This document shows positions 60,239 through 64,000 of a DNA stretch of 64,000 nt, one piece after another. The stretch is taken from positions 372,001 through 436,000 of the forward strand of contig NZ_AUDV01000006.1 in NCBI RefSeq assembly GCF_000425645.1. The letters are read 5' to 3'. Under the pieces are notes generated by a model, which was not told where the DNA came from, did no database searches, and saw only the letters and a list, made by a program, of their open reading frames with translations. Within the stretch, counting starts at the first letter, position 1, and the number at the start of each line of letters is the position of its first letter. The stretch comes from Gaetbulibacter saemankumensis DSM 17032. Its GTDB lineage: Bacteria > Bacteroidota > Bacteroidia > Flavobacteriales > Flavobacteriaceae. A program made the translations under genes and the position numbers.

Positions 60239-61012
60239 ATGAAAGAGAAACCACTTATTTTAGTTACCAATGACGATGGCATTAATGCACCAGGAATTCG
60301 AACACTTATAGATATCATGAAGACCCTTGGTGATGTGGTGGTGGTGGCTCCCGATAGTCCTCAAAGTGCTATGGGACATGCAATCACTCTCGACTCTACC
60401 TTATATGTTGAGCAGGTTTCTGCAAACGGCAGTTTACAAGAAGAATACAGTTGTTCGGGTACACCTGCGGATTGTGTTAAGCTTGCTATTCGAGAAAAAT
60501 TAAAACGCAAACCCGACTTGTGTGTTTCAGGAATTAATCATGGCTCAAATTCATCTATAAATGTTATTTATTCCGGAACCATGAGCGCGGCAATCGAAGC
60601 CGGAATTGAAGGTATCCCCGCCATTGGTTTTTCCTTATTAAATTACAAGTGGAGTGCCAATTTTGAAGCTACAAAATCGTTTGTTAAAACCATTACAGAA
60701 AATGTTTTAAAACATGGATTACCCAATGGAGTAGTGTTAAACGTGAACATACCAGATCTTGATAAAAATAAAATTAAAGGAATAAAAATTTGCCGTCAAG
60801 CCAAGGCGAATTGGGTTGAAGAATTTGATAAACGTAAAAGTCCACAAGGCAGAGAATATTACTGGCTAACTGGTAAATTTGTTAATTTAGATGGAGGTGA
60901 AGATACCGATGAATGGGCTTTAGAAAATGGATATGTTTCGGTAGTTCCTGTACAATTCGACCTGACAGCACATCATTTTATACAAAATTTAAACACCTGG
61001 AATTTAAAATAA
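60239..61012 (+). CDS. surE: 5'/3'-nucleotidase SurE
   Basis: This 257-residue phosphatase dephosphorylates nucleoside monophosphates and survives as a stationary-phase factor. The SurE motif LVTNDDGINAPGI (8-20) carries the metal-binding Asp pair, with SPQSAMGHAIT (about 39-49), SGTPADCVKLA and SGINHGSNSS (about 99-108) following. Length is standard. It starts an operon-like run with the membrane protein, lpxB, the NlpC/P60 gene and comEC. Confidence 0.96.
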   Translation: MKEKPLILVTNDDGINAPGIRTLIDIMKTLGDVVVVAPDSPQSAMGHAITLDSTLYVEQVSANGSLQEEYSCSGTPADCVKLAIREKLKRKPDLCVSGINHGSNSSINVIYSGTMSAAIEAGIEGIPAIGFSLLNYKWSANFEATKSFVKTITENVLKHGLPNGVVLNVNIPDLDKNKIKGIKICRQAKANWVEEFDKRKSPQGREYYWLTGKFVNLDGGEDTDEWALENGYVSVVPVQFDLTAHHFIQNLNTWNLK

Positions 61013-61030
61013 GTAAGAAATAAATCATTA

Positions 61031-61312
61031 ATGAAAAAAGACATTTTAATTGGCGTTTTGGTTGGTCTGATTGCAAACTGTATCGGACTGTATTTTGCGG
61101 CAACTTTATTGGGGCGGGGCGACGATTTCACCACTGTAATTATGGCAGCTTCAAAAGAAGGCTTTTTAGGCAAACTAATTAGCCTTGGCGCTATTTTAAA
61201 TCTAGGAGCATTTTTTGTATTTATAAAAAAGCGACAAGATTATCGCGCTAGAGGGGTATTATTAATTACAGTTTTTATTGCTGTATTTACTTTCGTTTTT
61301 AAACTCTTTTAA
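61031..61312 (+). CDS. Small three-TM membrane protein, function unknown
   Basis: This 93-residue protein has three hydrophobic segments: IGVLVGLIANCIGLYFAATL (7-26), LISLGAILNLGAFFVFI (about 49-65) and VLLITVFIAVFTFVF (about 76-90). The connecting parts are charged (GRGDDFTTV; KKRQDYRAR). No catalytic motif is visible and I do not recognise the family. Its stop codon is directly followed by the lpxB ATG, which suggests coupled translation and perhaps a role near lipid A synthesis (inference). Confidence 0.8.
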   Translation: MKKDILIGVLVGLIANCIGLYFAATLLGRGDDFTTVIMAASKEGFLGKLISLGAILNLGAFFVFIKKRQDYRARGVLLITVFIAVFTFVFKLF

Positions 61313-62428
61313 ATGAGATATTATATAATTTCGGGTGAAGCTTCGGGTGATTTACACGGTTCCAACCTCATGAAAGCTTTGCAAAAGGAAGATGTCAATG
61401 CCGAATTTAGATTTTGGGGAGGCGACCTCATGGTCGCCGTTGGTGGCACCTTAGTAAAACACTATAAAGAGCGAGCTTTCATGGGCTTTATAGAAGTACT
61501 CATGAATATTAAAGCCATTTATAAAGACATTGCATTTTGCAAACAAGACATTGCCCAATTTCAACCAGATGTTATTATTTTTATTGATAATTCGGGTTTC
61601 AATTTACGCATAGCGAAATGGGCCAAACAAGAAGGCTTTAGAACCAATTATTATATTTCCCCTCAAGTTTGGGCTTCTCGTGCCAGTCGTGTAAAAGCTA
61701 TTAAACGCGATATCGATGCCATGTATGTTATCCTTCCTTTTGTTGAAGATTTCTACAAAAAATACGACTATAAGGTTAACTTTGTCGGACATCCACTTAT
61801 AGATGCCATTTCCGACCGACCTTTATTAGATGAATTTGAGTTTAGAAAAAAACACCTTTTAAACGATAAACCAATTATTGCATTACTACCCGGAAGTCGC
61901 AAACAGGAAATAAAAAACATGCTCTCGGTAATGTTAAGTTTAGTAGAAGATTATCCCGACTATCAATTCGTAATTGCAGGTGCCCCGAGTCAAGATTATA
62001 ATTTTTATGCATCCTTTATAAAATCTGAGAACGTAACCTTTATAGAAAACAAAACATATGATTTACTAAGCATCTCGACTGCCGCCCTGGTAACTTCAGG
62101 CACAGCCACTTTAGAAACAGCTCTCTTTAAAGTACCTCAGGTTGTTTGTTATAAAGGAAGTGCTATTTCCTACCATATTGCTAAGCGTATTATTACTTTA
62201 AGATTTATTTCTTTGGTAAATTTAATTATGGATAAAGAGGTCGTCACCGAACTTATCCAAAACGATTTTAACAAAAAACGCCTTAAAGAAGAACTGGACC
62301 TTATTCTCAATGAAGAAGAGCGAAAAAAGATTTTCTTAAATTATAACGAATTAGAAAAGAAACTTGGAGGTAAAGGAGCCAGTGAGAAAGCTGCTAAACT
62401 AATATTTAACGCATTACAGGATTCATAA
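61313..62428 (+). CDS. lpxB: Lipid-A-disaccharide synthase
   Basis: This 371-residue GT19 glycosyltransferase joins UDP-diacylglucosamine to lipid X, making the lipid A disaccharide. Motifs are IISGEASGDLHGSNLMKAL (4-22), FWGGDLMVAVGG, SPQVWASRASRVK (about 116-128), FVGHPLID (about 158-165), LLPGSRKQEI and TSGTATLETAL (about 262-272). Length is standard. It shows that this organism makes lipid A. Confidence 0.96.
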   Translation: MRYYIISGEASGDLHGSNLMKALQKEDVNAEFRFWGGDLMVAVGGTLVKHYKERAFMGFIEVLMNIKAIYKDIAFCKQDIAQFQPDVIIFIDNSGFNLRIAKWAKQEGFRTNYYISPQVWASRASRVKAIKRDIDAMYVILPFVEDFYKKYDYKVNFVGHPLIDAISDRPLLDEFEFRKKHLLNDKPIIALLPGSRKQEIKNMLSVMLSLVEDYPDYQFVIAGAPSQDYNFYASFIKSENVTFIENKTYDLLSISTAALVTSGTATLETALFKVPQVVCYKGSAISYHIAKRIITLRFISLVNLIMDKEVVTELIQNDFNKKRLKEELDLILNEEERKKIFLNYNELEKKLGGKGASEKAAKLIFNALQDS

Positions 62429-62430
62429 AA

Positions 62431-63009
62431 ATGAAGTTTATAGGTATATTTATTGTTCTACTTTTTAGTTTTACAGCCTGTAAATCTTCGAAACAACATA
62501 TTGAAAAAGCTTCTAATTCTAAGGAAGTTACTGAAAGCGAATCTTTGCAAAAAGACATGTCGAAGATAGATTCAACAGTCAATTCCTTTGTTTCTAATGA
62601 GGCCATAAAAACCGAACCCATTTCTGAGTCCAAAGCCAGAAGTATTGCAGACTATGCTTTACAATTTGAAGGGGTAAAATACAAATGGGGCGGCACCACG
62701 AAATCAGGAATGGATTGTTCAGGATTAGTTTTTGAATCTTTTAAAGCCCATGATATCATTTTACCTCGCATATCCCGGGATATGGCTAAAATTGGTGAAA
62801 AAATTACCTTAAAAAAGGTTCAGGAAGGCGATTTATTATTCTTTAAAACCAGAAATCGGCGTAATACCATTAACCATGTTGGATTAGTTATAGATACTAA
62901 TAGCGATATAAAATTTATACATGCTACATCAAGCAGCGGTGTAATTATTTCTAAGCTTTCAGAAAATTACTGGGAAAAAGCATACATAGAGGTAAGAAGA
63001 ATATTATAG
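62431..63009 (+). CDS. NlpC/P60 (C40) peptidase lipoprotein
   Basis: This 192-residue lipoprotein has a signal MKFIGIFIVLLFSFTAC (acceptor Cys17), a charged linker, and an NlpC/P60 domain from about residue 66. The catalytic residues are Cys96 (GMDCSGLVF), His149 (INHVGLVID) and probably His164 (FIHATSSSGV). Such enzymes cut peptidoglycan stem peptides, often between D-Glu and diaminopimelate. It starts 2 bases after lpxB. Confidence 0.94.
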   Translation: MKFIGIFIVLLFSFTACKSSKQHIEKASNSKEVTESESLQKDMSKIDSTVNSFVSNEAIKTEPISESKARSIADYALQFEGVKYKWGGTTKSGMDCSGLVFESFKAHDIILPRISRDMAKIGEKITLKKVQEGDLLFFKTRNRRNTINHVGLVIDTNSDIKFIHATSSSGVIISKLSENYWEKAYIEVRRIL

Positions 63010-63030
63010 TTTTGTATATTTATTGGGTAT

Positions 63031-64000
63031 ATGAAATTACTCAATTTTGCAATAATTAAATTGTGCTTTTGCTTCATTATTGGAATTATCATTGCTTTTT
63101 TTATTCCAATTGATTACACCTATAGTATTATTGGCACACTGTTCTTGATTATTAAACTTACTATTTCATACTTTCTGGCAAAAAAGAAATTTACTAAAAG
63201 CATATGGTTTGGAATTCTAAGCCTCACTACTATGATTTCTATTGGAATTCTGACCAGTAATTTACACAATCAGAAAAATTTTAAAAATCATTATACAACA
63301 GTCATACCTATAGTAGAACCTGATTCTCTCTATCCCATCTCTTTTAAAATCCGTGAAGCACTTAAGCCAAACAAATACTATCAGAAATATGTTGTAGACC
63401 TGCTTGAACTAAAAGGCCAGCCAGTATCGGGAAAACTTTTACTTCATATTAAAATAGATAGTCTAAAACCGTTACTTCAGGTAGACGACATCCTTTTTAG
63501 CAAAACACCAATTAAACCAATACAAACTCCTTTAAACCCTAACCAGTTTGATTATAAATCCTATTTAAAGAAACGATATATTTATCATCAATTAATTTTA
63601 GAAAGAAAGGAATTATATAAAATAGAGCATTCTTCTTCATCCATTTTAGGATTTGCTAATTCTATTAGAAATCACATAAGTTCCAAGCTTAGTAAACAGA
63701 ATTTTTCAAATGATGAACTCGGTGTAATCAAAGCACTATTTCTTGGTGAACGGACTGACATAAGTGAATCGCTATATGAAAATTACAAAAATGCCGGAGC
63801 GATTCACATACTAGCAGTCTCTGGCCTTCATGTTGGAATTATTTTAATCATTCTCAATTTCATATTACAGCCCATAGAACGGTTTAAATATGGTAGACAA
63901 TTGAAAACTATTCTCTTAATTATTACTCTATGGCTATTTGCTATTGTTGCAGGTTTATCTGCATCTGTTACACGAGCCGTAACCATGTTCAGTATTGTAA
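63031..64000 (+). CDS. comEC: ComEC/Rec2-like DNA uptake channel, N-terminal part
   Basis: The frame opens with an ATG at 63031 and runs off the window after 323 codons. N-terminal membrane segments (FCFIIGIIIAFFIPI and a second near 32-50) are followed by the soluble DUF4131/OB-like region (about 85-195; LNPNQFDYKSYLKKRYIYHQ) and the start of the competence domain, with ALFLGERTDI, AGAIHILAVSGLHVGIILII and LSASVTRAV. ComEC proteins carry single-stranded DNA across the inner membrane in natural transformation. A C-terminal metallo-beta-lactamase domain, if present, lies outside the window. Confidence 0.93.
   Translation, partial: MKLLNFAIIKLCFCFIIGIIIAFFIPIDYTYSIIGTLFLIIKLTISYFLAKKKFTKSIWFGILSLTTMISIGILTSNLHNQKNFKNHYTTVIPIVEPDSLYPISFKIREALKPNKYYQKYVVDLLELKGQPVSGKLLLHIKIDSLKPLLQVDDILFSKTPIKPIQTPLNPNQFDYKSYLKKRYIYHQLILERKELYKIEHSSSSILGFANSIRNHISSKLSKQNFSNDELGVIKALFLGERTDISESLYENYKNAGAIHILAVSGLHVGIILIILNFILQPIERFKYGRQLKTILLIITLWLFAIVAGLSASVTRAVTMFSIV

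Noticed and set aside
1-64000. CRISPR arrays, insertion sequences, prophage genes, toxin-antitoxin pairs
   Set aside because: No spaced direct repeats, transposase, integrase, phage structural or typical toxin genes were found in either strand.

Overview
The window comes from a low-GC member of the Bacteroidota, most probably a marine-type Flavobacteriaceae. Supporting signs are a short primary sigma factor without region 1.1, SusC/SusD transport proteins, a PorT-type gliding/T9SS protein beside ubiE, TAnnTTTG-type -7 boxes without a clear -33 element before many genes, almost no Shine-Dalgarno sequences, a very long FtsZ tail and a flavobacterial gene order (TrmH methylase, TamL-like protein, fbaA, accD, rpsO, pnp ... 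rpoD, rpe). No insertion sequence, prophage, integrase or CRISPR array was seen. Most of the window is chromosomal core with accessory insertions.

Layout. 1-6050: the end of an aminotransferase gene, a small membrane-protein gene interrupted by an amber codon, the trkA-trkH potassium uptake pair, ubiE-porT and a TrmH-type methylase. 6228-13968: tamL-like assembly protein, fbaA, accD (its zinc ribbon has lost all four cysteines), rpsO, a conserved structured intergenic element, and pnp. 14059-16019: four small exported proteins of unknown role. 16135-23130: an accessory block with two dihydroflavonol-reductase-like epimerases, a fatty acid desaturase, a short-chain dehydrogenase, a degenerate CPBP (CAAX-protease-like) membrane protein, a DUF6134-like exported protein and a membrane-anchored AraC regulator. 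This looks like a lipid- or lipophile-modifying pathway and is the least explained system here. A GC-rich patch with short reading frames on both strands lies inside it. 23415-28381: an unknown protein, rpoD, rpe, two tandem CBS proteins, a CHRD lipoprotein and an MtfA-like peptidase.

28467-38806: a complete cell-surface-signalling nutrient locus. An ECF sigma factor and a FecR anti-sigma factor lie upstream of a SusC with an N-terminal STN signalling domain, SusD, DUF4843 and PKD-like lipoproteins and an exported thioredoxin-like protein. It has no glycoside hydrolase, so it does not look like a polysaccharide locus. A tRNA-Arg(TCG) gene lies beside it.

38983-55053: a nearly complete division and cell wall (dcw) cluster read leftward: mraZ, rsmH, ftsL, ftsI-type PBP, murE, mraY, murD, ftsW, murG, murC, ftsQ, ftsA, ftsZ, then a yqeY-type gene. 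Three GTGGT repeats with exact 10-bp spacing lie just before mraZ and match what is known of MraZ operators. 55347-64000: an alpha/beta hydrolase, engB, an orphan OppC-like permease, a Prc protease, then surE, a small membrane protein, lpxB, an NlpC/P60 lipoprotein and the start of comEC.
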